Shown here: in pieces, positions 32,352-41,555 of the stretch
How positions within the stretch are numbered: the stretch's first letter is position 1
Layout: each line of letters opens with the position of its first letter
Assembly: GCF_014672715.2 (NCBI RefSeq)
Contig: NZ_CP058566.2
Coordinates: 372,001 to 436,000, forward strand
Length of the DNA stretch: 64,000 nucleotides
Origin: Dehalogenimonas etheniformans
GTDB lineage: Bacteria; Chloroflexota; Dehalococcoidia; Dehalococcoidales; Dehalococcoidaceae
Reading direction: 5' to 3'
Notes under the pieces: generated by a model
The model's input: only the letters and a program-made list of their open reading frames with translations
Told to the model about the DNA's origin: nothing
Databases searched by the model: none
Position numbers and translations under genes: made by a program

Positions 32352-35300
32352 ATGACATCGGAAATCAGCAGGCGGGACTTTCTCGCGGCAACCGGCGGAG
32401 CGGCCGGATTGCTGGCTACCGCCAGTTTGGCCAAGGCGAATCCGGGCGTCGATTCATCTAAGCCTTTGGATGACCGCCCCAAGTGGACCAAGGAAACCTA
32501 TACCATTTGCCCCTACGATGCGTCGGGATGTGGTTTCTTCTGCTACACCGATGACCAGGGACGTTTGGTGAACATCGAAGGCGACCCTAACCACCCGGTC
32601 AACACCGGAGGTGCCTGCAGCAAGGGTGCCGCCATTTCCCAGATCCACAACAATACCCGTCGGTTGCAAAAGGTTTTGTACCGCAAACCTAGCGGTACGG
32701 ATTGGGAAGAAAAGGATTGGGATTTCGCCATTACCGAGATTGCCAAGCGTATCAAGAAGACGCGTGATGAAAACTGGATCGAGACCAACACGCGCGGCAA
32801 AATCGTTCGCCGGACAGAGGCAATCGCCCATATCGGCGCGGCAGCCCTCGACAATGAAGAATGCTATCTCCTGTGCAAAGCGCTGAGGGCTATGGGCTTG
32901 GTGTATATCGAACACCAGGCGCGTCTCTGACATTCCTCCACTGTCGCCAGTTTGGCGGAATCGTTCGGACGCGGCGCCATGACCAACCATTGGACCGATG
33001 TGTCCAATGCCGACTGTGTTTTGGTTATCGGTGCAAACCCGGCTGAAAATCACCCGGCTTCTTTCAACCACATCGAGCGCGCCATGGAAAAAGGCGCCAA
33101 ACTCATTGTCGTCGACCCGCGCTTCAACCGTTCGGCGGCTAAGGCCGATATCTACACCCAGATGAGGTCCGGCACGGACATCGCCTTTATCGGCGGCATC
33201 ATCAACTTCGTCATCAAGGATATCGAAGCCAATCCCGGCAACTACAACATGACCTACATTACGGAGTACACCAACGCCCCGTACCTCCTGAATCCCAACT
33301 TTAAAACCCCAACCGACCTGAACGGGCTATTCTCCGGCTACAATGAGACCACCCGCAGCTACAACAAGGCGGATTGGACCTATCAGGTCGACTCCGCCGG
33401 GATCCCTCTCAAGGATAAAACCCTGAAAGATCTCAACAGCACCTTCCAGGTGATGAAGCGCCATTTTGCTCGTTATACGCCGGCCAAAATCCAGGAGATC
33501 ACGGGCATTACACCTGACAAGTTCGATCTTATCGCCCGTACCTTCGCGGCAACGGGTAAAACCGGCAAATCAGGCACTATCATGTACGCCATGGGCGCCA
33601 CCCAGCACACCAACGGCACCCAGATAATCCGCGCCTACGGCATTCTCCAGATGCTGTTGGCTAACATCGGCGTTGCCGGCGGCGGCATCAACGCTCTCCG
33701 CGGCGAGTCGAACGTCCAGGGATCTACCGACTACGGCATCCTCTTCGGCAATCTTACCGGCTACCTGAAACAACCGGTCGAGACCGACGCCAGTCTGACG
33801 GCGTTCTCCAACGCTCCGCGCGCCTTCACGGTAGCTACCGAACCGAAATCGCTCAACTGGTGGAAGAATACTCCCAAATATACCACCAGTTTAATGAAGA
33901 GCTTTTACGGCACCAACGCCACCAAAGACAATGACTTCGGATTCCATTGGCTGCCTAAAAATGACACCGGAGCCAACTATTCCTGGATACCTCTCTTCAA
34001 GAACATGTACGAAGGCAAGATCAAGGGCTTGCTGTGTTTCGGCATGAATCCCGCTGTCTGCGGCCCGAATCAGACTCAAACCGTACAGGGCTTGGAGAAA
34101 CTGGATTGGATGGTCGTCACCGACCTCTGGGAGACAGAATCGGCTAACTTCTGGAAGCGCCCCGGCGCCAATCCCGCCAACATCAACACCGAGGTATTTG
34201 TGTTGCCAGCGGCTTGTTCTTACGAAAAAGAGGGCTCGGTCACCAACTCCTCCAGGTGGATGCAATGGCGCTACAAAGCGGTCGAACCGCCGGGAGACGC
34301 CAAGGACGACGCCTACATGATCGTCCGCATAGTCCAGGAATTGCGCAAGCTCTACAACGCCGAAACGAACGCTGATCTCAAAGTCAAAGCCGAGCCGATC
34401 ACTAAGCTAGACTGGTGGTACGATCCCGAGGATCCCGAGTTGACCCGTAAGATCGCCAAAGAGATCAACGGTTACAACCTGACCACCGGTAAACTGGTGA
34501 CCAACTTTACCGCTCTAACCGATGACGGCAACACCAGTTGCGGCAACTGGCTTTACAGCGGCAGCTATGTCGAGCCTGAAGCTCTCGATGCTTACGAAAA
34601 AGCTCACCCTGAGGTGTTCCCGGCCGGCATGGTCGGCAACCGTTCCACTAGGCGGGATATTGCCGACGCCCACCCGCTGTCCATCCTTGATTCAGCCGGT
34701 CAGCCGATCAGAATCGGCCTCAACAGTTACTTCGGTTGGGCCTGGCCGCTCAACCGCCGTATCATTTACAACCGGGCCTCGGTTGACCTTAATGGTCTTC
34801 CCTGGGACACCGAGCACCCGGTGATGAAATGGGACGGCGCCAAGTGGCTGGGAGACGTGGCTGATAACGCTGCGCCGCCATTGTCCGCGGCCACCGGCGT
34901 CCTGCCCTTCATCATGAACGTCGAGGGCGTGGGCAAATTGTGGGGCCCGGGACTTTCCGATGGTGCCTTCCCTGAGCACTATGAACCCTGGGAGAGCCCG
35001 GTGGCTAACGCCATGAATACAAATCCGTTGGCTCAATTCGATCCCACGTTCAAGGTGTGGGAGGGTGGACTCGACACCCGCGGCAGCGCCGCAGATTACC
35101 CGATCGCCTGCACCACCTTCCGCGTTGTCGAGCACTGGCAGGCGGGCGGCCTGTCCCGAAACCTGCCTTGGCTGGTCGAGCTGGTGCCTCACCCTTATGT
35201 CGAGATCAGTGAAGCACTTGCCTCGGAGAAGAGTATCAAGAGTGGGGATATCGTCAAGGTGACCTCGGCACGAGGCAGCGTTGAACTTGCCGCAATGGTT

Positions 35301-35561
35301 ACCAGGCGCATCCAGCCATACAACCTTGGCGGCAAAACCATACACCAGGTCGCCATTCCGTGGCACTGGGGATGGGCTGGCCTGTCGCAGGGTTTGTCGG
35401 CCAACGTCCTGACTCCTAACGCCGGCGACGCAAACACCATGATTCCTGAGTCAAAAGCCTTCCTGGTCAAGATCGAAACGACCGGGAAGACGGTTGAAAT
35501 GGATGAGAGGACCGGCCGGGCAAAACCGATCGAACCTCTGCTGATAAAGAGAGGGAGCTAA
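32352..35561 (+). CDS. Selenocysteine-containing formate dehydrogenase catalytic subunit (in-frame TGA)
   Basis: The full protein is 1069 residues if TGA at 32928-32930 is read as Sec193. The bases on either side give EHQARL-U-HSSTVASLAESFGRGAMTNHW, aligning with the Sec site of E. coli FdnG. A Tat signal (SRRDFLAATGG) shows export. The Fe-S region has Cys53, Cys60 and Cys89, but the second ligand position is Asp56. Molybdopterin domains follow through to EPLLIKRGS. It oxidises formate (or reduces CO2) with bis-MGD, passing electrons to the Fe-S and NrfD subunits encoded next. In Dehalococcoides the homologous subunit has Ser here. A normal gene caller splits it at the TGA. Confidence 0.92.
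32928..32961 (+). promoter_or_regulatory. SECIS-like hairpin of the formate dehydrogenase gene
   Basis: Directly after the TGA, ATTCC-T-CC (32932-32939) pairs with GG-C-GGAAT (32954-32961) with one mismatch. Inside it ACTG/CAGT forms an apical stem around a TCGC loop. Bacterial SECIS elements lie right after the Sec codon with the apical loop about 15-25 bases downstream, as here. Confidence 0.75.
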
Positions 35562-35565
35562 GAAA

Positions 35566-36402
35566 ATGGCAAAAGGACTACTTATCGATACTGTCAAATG
35601 TACTGGGTGCCGGGGTTGCCAGACCGCCTGTAAGCAATGGAACCTCAATCCGGCTGTGGAAACCAAGTTTTCCCCGACGATGACCAATCCGCTGGAAACG
35701 AATGCTTATAGCTTCGTACACGTCGAGTTCTATGAGAACTCGAAAAGCAACGGCGATCTAGATTGGACCTTCGTCTCCAAGAGGTGCATGCACTGCGAGC
35801 ACCCGGCCTGCGTTTCGGTTTGCCCAGTCGGAGCGCTGCAAAAACTCGATTTCGGACCGGTCGTCTGGGAAGAGGGTCGCTGCATCGGCTGCCGGTACTG
35901 CCAGAACGCCTGCCCGTTCGATATCCCCAAATATACCTGGTTCGATGAGAACGGCAAGACTGATCCCTGGCCCAAGATCGCCAAGTGCACCCTGTGCTGG
36001 GACCGCCAGTTGAATAAGACGCCCTCCGAGATCCCCGCATGTTCCAAGACGTGTCCGCCAAAGGCGATTCTTTTCGGTGAGCGGAGCGACTTGCTGGCGA
36101 TCGCCAAGGACCGGATCGCCAAGTCTCCTGACAAATACTTCAATCATATATACGGCGAGGAGGAAGTCGGCGGCACCCAGGTAATGTTTATTTCCAGCCA
36201 GGACCCGCATGCTATAGGCTTCCCGGATGTTGAAAAAGAAAGCTATCCCGGTTTCACCTGGGAATTCCTGAGCCGAATCCCCTACGAGATCGCAGGGCTT
36301 GGCGCCATCCTGGTCGGCACTTACGTCTGGCGCAGCAACCGTCTGAAGAAGAAAGCCCTCGAAGAATCTGCTGTTTCGAACACGAAGGGAGGAAGCCACT
36401 AA
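35566..36402 (+). CDS. Formate dehydrogenase iron-sulfur subunit with C-terminal membrane helix
   Basis: A 278-residue ferredoxin-type subunit with four 4Fe-4S motifs: CTGCRGCQTACKQW, CMHCEHPACVSVCPVGAL, CIGCRYCQNACPFDIP, and CTLCWD...CSKTCPPKAI. A hydrophobic helix near the C-terminus (YEIAGLGAILVGTYVW) and a basic end anchor it, as in FdnH. It carries electrons from the molybdenum subunit to the membrane subunit. It begins 4 bases after the catalytic gene; its stop overlaps the start of the NrfD-like gene. Confidence 0.95.
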   Translation: MAKGLLIDTVKCTGCRGCQTACKQWNLNPAVETKFSPTMTNPLETNAYSFVHVEFYENSKSNGDLDWTFVSKRCMHCEHPACVSVCPVGALQKLDFGPVVWEEGRCIGCRYCQNACPFDIPKYTWFDENGKTDPWPKIAKCTLCWDRQLNKTPSEIPACSKTCPPKAILFGERSDLLAIAKDRIAKSPDKYFNHIYGEEEVGGTQVMFISSQDPHAIGFPDVEKESYPGFTWEFLSRIPYEIAGLGAILVGTYVWRSNRLKKKALEESAVSNTKGGSH

Positions 36403-37565
36403 TGAACAACAAGAACATACCTCTCTTTAGCTTCTGGGGCATCGTCCAGATCCTGCTGGGGTTGGGGGCGGTTGGCGTGCTCACCGCCAAGATGATCTGG
36501 GGTCTGGGTGCCGTCACCAACCTGTCCGACAACTGGCCATGGGGCCTGTGGGTCGCCTTCGACGTCGGCATCTACATCGCCTCGGCAGCCGGCGGCTTCG
36601 TCCTGGCGGCGCTGGTCTACATCTTCAAGATCGAGGCTTTCCGACCCCTGGTCAAGCCGGCTATCCTGATCGCCGCCCTGGGCTACACCATCGGCGCTCT
36701 TGGTATTGCCGTCGACCTCGGCCGCAGCCCGCTCATTATCCACCCCTTGTGGATGTGGCAACCAGGCTCCATCATGTTCGAAGTGGCCTGGTGCGTCATG
36801 ATGTACTTGACCGTCCTGTATCTCGAATTTTCACCCAATATCCTCGCCCGCTTCGGACTTGAGAGATCTGAAAAGGTGCATCATGCCCTGGCGGTACCGC
36901 TGGTCACCTTCGGCATCCTCTTGTCCTTCCTGCACCAATCGTCTTTGGGCGCCCTGTTCCTGATCACCCCGGACCAGCAGCCGCTGTGGCACCTGCCGCT
37001 CATGGGATATCTCTTCGTCATCTCCGCCATGTCGCTGGGTCTTTCGGTGCTGACTATCTTCACCATCGTCACCGCCAAGTCCTGGAAGCTGACTTTGAGG
37101 ATAGACGTGCTGTCCAAGGTCATGTCCATCGCCGCCTGGATATTGGTCTTCTACCTTGGCCTCAGGTTCTATGATACCGCCCAGTCGGGCCACTTCTCGG
37201 CCTTCAAGTTCGATAGCTTCGGCTGGCTATACATCGCCGAAGTCGGCGTGGGCATGATCCTGCCGGTCATCCTCATCGCCATGAAGAAGGTCAGGGAGTC
37301 CAGAGCCGGACTGCTGTGGGCATCATCCCTCATCTTCTTCGGCATGCTTCTAAACCGCATCAATACCCTGGTGCTGTCTCATGCACCCGCCCGTACCGGC
37401 AGCTACTTCCCGACGGTGTGGGAGTTCATCTTCACCCTGGGTCTTATCGCCGGTGCCATCTACGTCTTCCGGCTGGCGGCCAAGTATCTGCCGCTCTTCT
37501 CCGACAACAAGGCCGGCTTGCCCGAGACTGTGGCCAAGAACAACCCGGTGGTCGTACCGGCTTAA
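36402..37565 (+). CDS. NrfD/PsrC-like membrane subunit
   Basis: A 387-residue integral membrane protein with about ten hydrophobic segments and NrfD-family features (WPWGLWVAFDVGIYIASAAGGFVL, LGRSPLIIHPLWMWQPGS). NrfD proteins carry no haem and exchange electrons with quinones, or serve as proton-moving subunits. In E. coli formate dehydrogenase-N the third subunit is instead a di-haem cytochrome b, so this complex belongs to the NrfD-anchored iron-sulfur molybdoenzyme type found in Dehalococcoidia. A terminator follows. Confidence 0.92.
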   Translation: MNNKNIPLFSFWGIVQILLGLGAVGVLTAKMIWGLGAVTNLSDNWPWGLWVAFDVGIYIASAAGGFVLAALVYIFKIEAFRPLVKPAILIAALGYTIGALGIAVDLGRSPLIIHPLWMWQPGSIMFEVAWCVMMYLTVLYLEFSPNILARFGLERSEKVHHALAVPLVTFGILLSFLHQSSLGALFLITPDQQPLWHLPLMGYLFVISAMSLGLSVLTIFTIVTAKSWKLTLRIDVLSKVMSIAAWILVFYLGLRFYDTAQSGHFSAFKFDSFGWLYIAEVGVGMILPVILIAMKKVRESRAGLLWASSLIFFGMLLNRINTLVLSHAPARTGSYFPTVWEFIFTLGLIAGAIYVFRLAAKYLPLFSDNKAGLPETVAKNNPVVVPA

Positions 37566-37585
37566 TAATCTCTTCGTCAATCATG

Positions 37586-37621
37586 AGTGGAGCGGTTCGC
37601 GAGAGCCGCTCCACTTTTTTG
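37586..37621 (+). terminator. Terminator of the fdh operon
   Basis: A 10-bp stem AGTGGAGCGG/CCGCTCCACT around a 10-base loop, followed by six Ts. It is about 20 bases after the last stop codon. Confidence 0.95.
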
Positions 37622-37772
37622 TGCTGGTAAGATTCGTTTTTCGTTATTCCTACCAAATATTTTTACGGTTGATTATGTTTTCATTTTTAAGAGGTTGGAA
37701 CGCCAGCGCACGAAGAGAGATTCTTCATATTATGCCGAATCACAGTCTGTTATATATCGTTCAATGGCTTAA

Positions 37773-38516
37773 CTAATAAGAATTCATTGGAGCCAGGCAA
37801 TACATTGCCCAACCCATATATTGGCGCTGGAACCTTAAGTAATCATCCTGATCGGAGCGAAAATACTTTTGTACCTGCTCATAGTCAGGGTGCATGGGAT
37901 TTTCTTCAAGCCAACGGATGAATCCATACCAACTATCTGAAATGTACCTATCCCAGTCGTCGGAGCTAGCACGGATAATATACTCGAGCTCAAAACCTTC
38001 ATCTCGGGTAAGTCGCGCTAACGCTGATTCCGTATTAGTAGTTGTTTGTTTTTGGGCATACTCCGGATCTATCCAATTGCTAAGCCAATGGGTTTCACCG
38101 ATACCAAGGCGTCCATTCTGATGAACGGCCCTCTTCAATATTTGGACTGTCTTCTGGTAGTCTCCAAAGATAAACGTAGCTCCGATACATGTTGCAGCAT
38201 CGAAAGCCCCCTCTTCGAATACATAATCAGCCCCGTTAGAGCACACGATTTCGATTTTGTCCGACAATCCTCTGAGGGCTAGCTTTTTTCTAGCTCGATC
38301 ACAAAAATCTTCGCATATATCTATCCCGACACCGCCAATCCCGAATTCTTCAGCCCAGAGGGTGAGGTGCTCGGCACAACCACATCCAAAGTCAATGACT
38401 CGGCTTCCTCTGCCCAATTGTAGTAATTTGCCAAGTTTAATGATCTTTTCAGGCGTAGAAGGATTCAATATCTCCATATAGCGATGTGAAATACTCATCA
38501 GGTCAAAAAATTCCAT
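37773..38516 (-). CDS. SAM-dependent methyltransferase (class I)
   Basis: A 247-residue methyltransferase with the SAM motif VIDFGCGCAEHLTLWAEEF, the acidic end of strand 2 (GVGIDIC) and a following IEIVCSNGADYVFEEGAFDAATC. The C-terminal part has several Trp residues and does not identify a substrate. The frame is open to 38576, but the ATG at 38516 is preferred because AGAGGA lies ~9 bases before it. Composition appears AT-richer than the fdh genes next door, and it begins an accessory stretch that reaches 41.2 kb. The 38517-38843 interval shows no gene or convincing promoter. Confidence 0.8.
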   Translation of the reverse strand: MEFFDLMSISHRYMEILNPSTPEKIIKLGKLLQLGRGSRVIDFGCGCAEHLTLWAEEFGIGGVGIDICEDFCDRARKKLALRGLSDKIEIVCSNGADYVFEEGAFDAATCIGATFIFGDYQKTVQILKRAVHQNGRLGIGETHWLSNWIDPEYAQKQTTTNTESALARLTRDEGFELEYIIRASSDDWDRYISDSWYGFIRWLEENPMHPDYEQVQKYFRSDQDDYLRFQRQYMGWAMYCLAPMNSY

Positions 38517-38843
38517 GTACCAATCCTCTTCGAAGAAATCTGCCTGTAGGCTACAACTTAATAGCAAGCATTTCAATTAGCTGAGGCGACACAATAGTCT
38601 TGGCTAACAATCTAAGTATTGAAGATCGACGTTTCGAAGAAATTTCGCGTTTCCAAAGCTTCATTACGCGAGGCCAGATGAGTAAAGACCTACACTTTGG
38701 CCAACGAATTTGAAGCCAATTTATTGTGGTTGTTTCACCGTTTCCCGCACCGCTTCACTTTTATCAAAGACATTGACAAGTAAATGGGGGTGAATTAGAT
38801 TTATATTTATTTCGATAATCTTAACTCCGGTTTGGAGTAATAC

Positions 38844-39671
38844 ATGATTGAGCTACCAGAGGCGAGTGTATTAGCGACACAACTCCGGGAATCAATTGTT
38901 GGCAAGCAAATCGTGGATGTCATTACCGCACGAAGTCCACATAAATTCGCTTGGTATTTCGGTGACCCCAAGGAATATGTCCGTTTATTGGTCGGTAAAA
39001 TCATCGATGGAGTGACAAGCTACGGTGGACAGGTCGAAGTATCTGCCGCTGATGCCAGAATTCTATTCAGCGACGGCGTAAACTTACGCTACTTCGAGAA
39101 AGGTGACATGGTTCCTGACAAACACCAACTACTACTCAACTTTGATGATCGCACGTTTTTGGTAGGTTCAGTTCAGATGTACGGAGGATTATCAGCTTTC
39201 CGTGACGGTGAAAATGTTAATCCTTACTACGTTTTGGCTAAAAGTAAACCTTCACCATTATCAAAAGAATTCGACGAGGCTTACTTTGACGCCTTATTCG
39301 ATGACAAGGCTTCCAGATTGTCTTTAAAGGCTTGCTTGGCCACAGAACAGAGGATCCCCGGACTCGGCAACGGTGTTCTGCAGGATATTTTATACAACGC
39401 GAAATTGCATCCTAAGACCAAAGCCGCTGCACTTTCGACTGAAGAAAAGAAAATTCTATTCATTTCTATAAAGTCCACATTGTCTGAGATGGCCGCTCAA
39501 GGAGGTCGAGACACTGAGAACGACCTCTTTGGCAAAGCCGGTGGGTATAAGACCAAACTTAGCAAAAACACCGTCGGGCAGCCTTGTCCTGTTTGTAAAA
39601 CCGAGATTAAGAAAGAGTCATATCTTGGAGGTAGTATTTACTATTGTCCGAGATGCCAGAATTTTCAATAG
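38844..39671 (+). CDS. Fpg/Nei-family DNA glycosylase
   Basis: A 275-residue protein with the Fpg/Nei layout: N-terminal MIELPEAS (the Pro2 nucleophile position is Ile here, with Glu3-Leu4-Pro5 following), the H2TH region (LATEQRIPGLGNGVLQDILYNAKLHPKTKA), and a C-terminal zinc finger (CPVCKTEI...YYCPRCQNF). These enzymes excise oxidised bases and cut the abasic site using an N-terminal proline. The changed N-terminus (MIELPE instead of MPELPE) could alter activity. The zinc finger lacks the usual QRSTF arginine. It may be a divergent relative or partly decayed. Confidence 0.85.
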   Translation: MIELPEASVLATQLRESIVGKQIVDVITARSPHKFAWYFGDPKEYVRLLVGKIIDGVTSYGGQVEVSAADARILFSDGVNLRYFEKGDMVPDKHQLLLNFDDRTFLVGSVQMYGGLSAFRDGENVNPYYVLAKSKPSPLSKEFDEAYFDALFDDKASRLSLKACLATEQRIPGLGNGVLQDILYNAKLHPKTKAAALSTEEKKILFISIKSTLSEMAAQGGRDTENDLFGKAGGYKTKLSKNTVGQPCPVCKTEIKKESYLGGSIYYCPRCQNFQ

Positions 39672-40191
39672 TCGACCCAGGTCATTGGTAACAATTGCTT
39701 GAATTGTGTGAGGGAAGTAACGGCTATGTCGGCGCTAATGTGGGTGGAGTCAATAATCTGCCGCTTCTCAGTCACCAGCCCGGCATCGATGCACTCCTTG
39801 GCGATCTGCTCGAAGGTGTCCAGGAACTTCTCCTGGCCCAGCCGCCATGCCCTGAAGTAACAGATGGTGGTGTCGTCCGGCACGTCCTCATCCACGGCAA
39901 GGTTAGGAAGAATTTGTAGGCCAGATTCACTTTTGCGTTTTCGATGACCGCATGGTCTGAATCCTCATAAAGGTATTGCAGCAGGCAAAGCCTCATCATG
40001 AACTCCGGGTCAATAGTAGGCTTGCCGAAGTCCGGGGTGTATCTATCCTTTACTAGCTCAGTGACAAAAGAAAAATCGACCACTTGGTCGATCCTGGGAA
40101 GCAGTTGCCGTGGGGGATTAATCGGTCGTAGAGGTAATTTCTGTAGAAGGAGGTCTGGGGTGGCTTGGGGCGGAGCATGGGGAGCCTCCAT
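39665..40191 (-). pseudogene. Broken IS1182/IS5-like transposase N-terminal remnant
   Basis: The minus strand encodes an IS1182-type transposase start (FVTELVKDRYTPDFGKPTIDPEFMMRLCLLQYLYEDSD...) up to about 39915. It then needs a frame change to continue (DEDVPDDTTICYFRAWRLGQEKFLDTFEQIAKEC...IIDSTHISADIAVTSLT) and stops at 39665 without the catalytic core. It is therefore frameshifted and truncated. It abuts the end of the glycosylase gene. No inverted repeats were found. Confidence 0.8.
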
Positions 40192-40344
40192 TAGAATAGT
40201 TTCAATACTTTACATCATAATTTTTTTCCATTCCATATTCGAAAGTATCGAAACACCCAGGTTGCCTAATTTGTCGAAGCTTGAGTAATGGGGGGCACGA
40301 CAACTGCCAAACAACCTCAAGCTTTTGTAATTTATTCCTCCTTC

Positions 40345-40726
40345 TCATCCAAATGGCATATTAAACTTTGGTTTTTCATAGGCCACATAAAACGCATACC
40401 CTTTATCTTTTTTCCTCATTAGATAGTCTTCGGATTCTTTCCAGTAACCCCCATCTACGGTTTCTGGGGGCTCGCGATATTTGATATATCGCAGTTTCCC
40501 TGGTTCAGTTTTTTACCCGCTCAGATTCATAAGCAAAATCAACACTTTCTTTGTCATTAGGTTCGGTGATTTCGTCAGTTATACGAAAGGCATAAATTCC
40601 AATCATTTTCCAACCCAACTCACGAGCTTTTTTTACAACGGAGAGTGCGTCCGAGGTGTTATAGTAATGTTGTCCTCCTCGAATGATCGCTCGATTACTA
40701 AACTCCTCTTTGATAATATCTTTCAT
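40345..40726 (-). pseudogene. Presumed immunity gene of the E5-like toxin, frameshifted
   Basis: The first 73 residues are open (MKDIIKEEFSNRAIIRGGQHYYN...) and end at a TGA just after a run of six As (40505). Reading +1 continues for ~50 more residues (EPGKLRYIKYREPPETVDGGYWKESEDY...FNMPFG) to a stop at 40345. The two parts together make a ~125-residue soluble acidic protein. Its ATG overlaps the stop of the toxin remnant (ATGA), the order expected for toxin then immunity. The family is not recognised; the role comes from position only. The frame break may be a true mutation or a homopolymer sequencing error. Confidence 0.55.
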
Positions 40727-40995
40727 CTCTTTTCCTTTGGAATATACGGATCAGGAATATGATCGACATATATTGCCCCAGTTCGGATCGTTCTTGTTAC
40801 TTATTTGAATAATATCCCCAGTCTTATCTTTTCTGACAACATAGGAGCCGTCTTTATCGAAATACGCTGTTGCCGATTGCTTCTTCCGGTCGATAGATAA
40901 TCCCATGCGTCTCGTTTGACATAAGGATTATCAAGGGTATCACCTATGGAATCCAATGTCCATCCTCGTGTTATCAACAAGTCGTCATCTATGTG
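40723..40995 (-). pseudogene. Decayed colicin-E5-like tRNase toxin domain
   Basis: Three frames must be joined. Frame one gives LLITRGWTLDSIGDTLDNPY...DYLSTG. Frame two, from about 40885, gives KQSATAYFDKDGSYVVRKD then TGDIIQISNKNDPNWGNI. Frame three gives YVDHIPDPYIPKEKR to the TGA at 40723. The composite matches the E5 pattern RGWT...P...ATxY...GxYVVV...TGxVxQISxxxDPxW seen in colicin E5 and polymorphic-toxin tips, which cleave anticodons of Tyr, His, Asn and Asp tRNAs. No open frame longer than 51 residues remains, so the gene is dead unless the shifts are assembly errors. No delivery domain is seen upstream. Confidence 0.65.
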
Positions 40996-41279
40996 TTATG
41001 TGGTTGAGAGGCCGAAGATCCTACACCTGCAATATTTCAATAATAAGGGATTTACTCCAGCCTAAAGGTACACAAGATGTCTCTCCGTCTTATTGGCAAG
41101 CCACCAACAATTTCTGCTTTGGTGTCCTTAAACTACCTCAGAATTAAACGTTGAAATCAACTAACGAAAATCTAGATACAAAAAGGAGAGTGCCCCGGTA
41201 CGGCACTCTCCTTTTAAGCCAGAAAATTTGCAATCCCTAAATGTTGACCCACCCTTGATATCGCCGGCGCGAAGATGGT
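40996..41279. other. Gene-free stretch with terminator
   Basis: No supportable frame is found between the toxin remnant and the molbindin gene. It contains the 41181-41215 hairpin. The left part may be further decayed toxin-gene sequence, but no motif is recognisable. Confidence 0.4.
41181..41215. terminator. Strong hairpin terminator downstream of molbindin
   Basis: A perfect 14-bp stem AAAAGGAGAGTGCC/GGCACTCTCCTTTT with a 7-base loop. It terminates the minus-strand molbindin transcript and marks the right edge of the accessory stretch. Confidence 0.92.
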
Positions 41280-41480
41280 TTACTTTTCGATCATAACCTC
41301 GGTGGACTTAATGATCGCGGTTACCTTGTCTCCGACCTTCAGGGTCATGTGTTCGGCGGAGCCGCGACTTATGATACTGACCACTTCCACGTTCCCGGTG
41401 TCAACCACAATCTCAGCCATCACAGTGCCCAATTTTACATTCTTGACTGTCCCTTTAAATTGATTGCGGGCGCTAAGCAT
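41280..41480 (-). CDS. Molbindin (single TOBE/Mop domain)
   Basis: A 66-residue Mop-type protein: MLSARNQFKGTVKNVKLGTVMAEIVVDTG...SIISRGSAEHMTLKVGDKVTAIIKSTEVMI, the single TOBE domain of molbindins. These form hexamers that store or buffer molybdate or tungstate in the cytoplasm. AAGGAGG lies before the start. It is 75 bases downstream of the molybdopterin-binding lipoprotein gene on the same strand. The pair extends the molybdenum theme of the 26-37 kb region. Confidence 0.92.
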   Translation of the reverse strand: MLSARNQFKGTVKNVKLGTVMAEIVVDTGNVEVVSIISRGSAEHMTLKVGDKVTAIIKSTEVMIEK

Positions 41481-41555
41481 CGATATCCTCCTTTTTCAAT
41501 TCCTTCTACCATGATACTCCAGGAATTTCTGATAAAACTAAAAGCGACACGCATC

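Noticed and set aside
32930-32952. A second start for the formate dehydrogenase at 32952
   Set aside because: It would remove the Tat signal and the Fe-S domain; the frames on both sides of the TGA align continuously with the known Sec enzyme.
34692-35366. A 224-residue minus-strand frame inside the formate dehydrogenase
   Set aside because: It is a shadow of the catalytic subunit and shows no start signal or known motif.
40505-40520. A programmed -1 frameshift at the A-AAA-AAC heptamer
   Set aside because: The heptamer fits, but the -1 frame stops after about 17 codons. The plausible continuation is in the +1 frame, which favours a simple indel.
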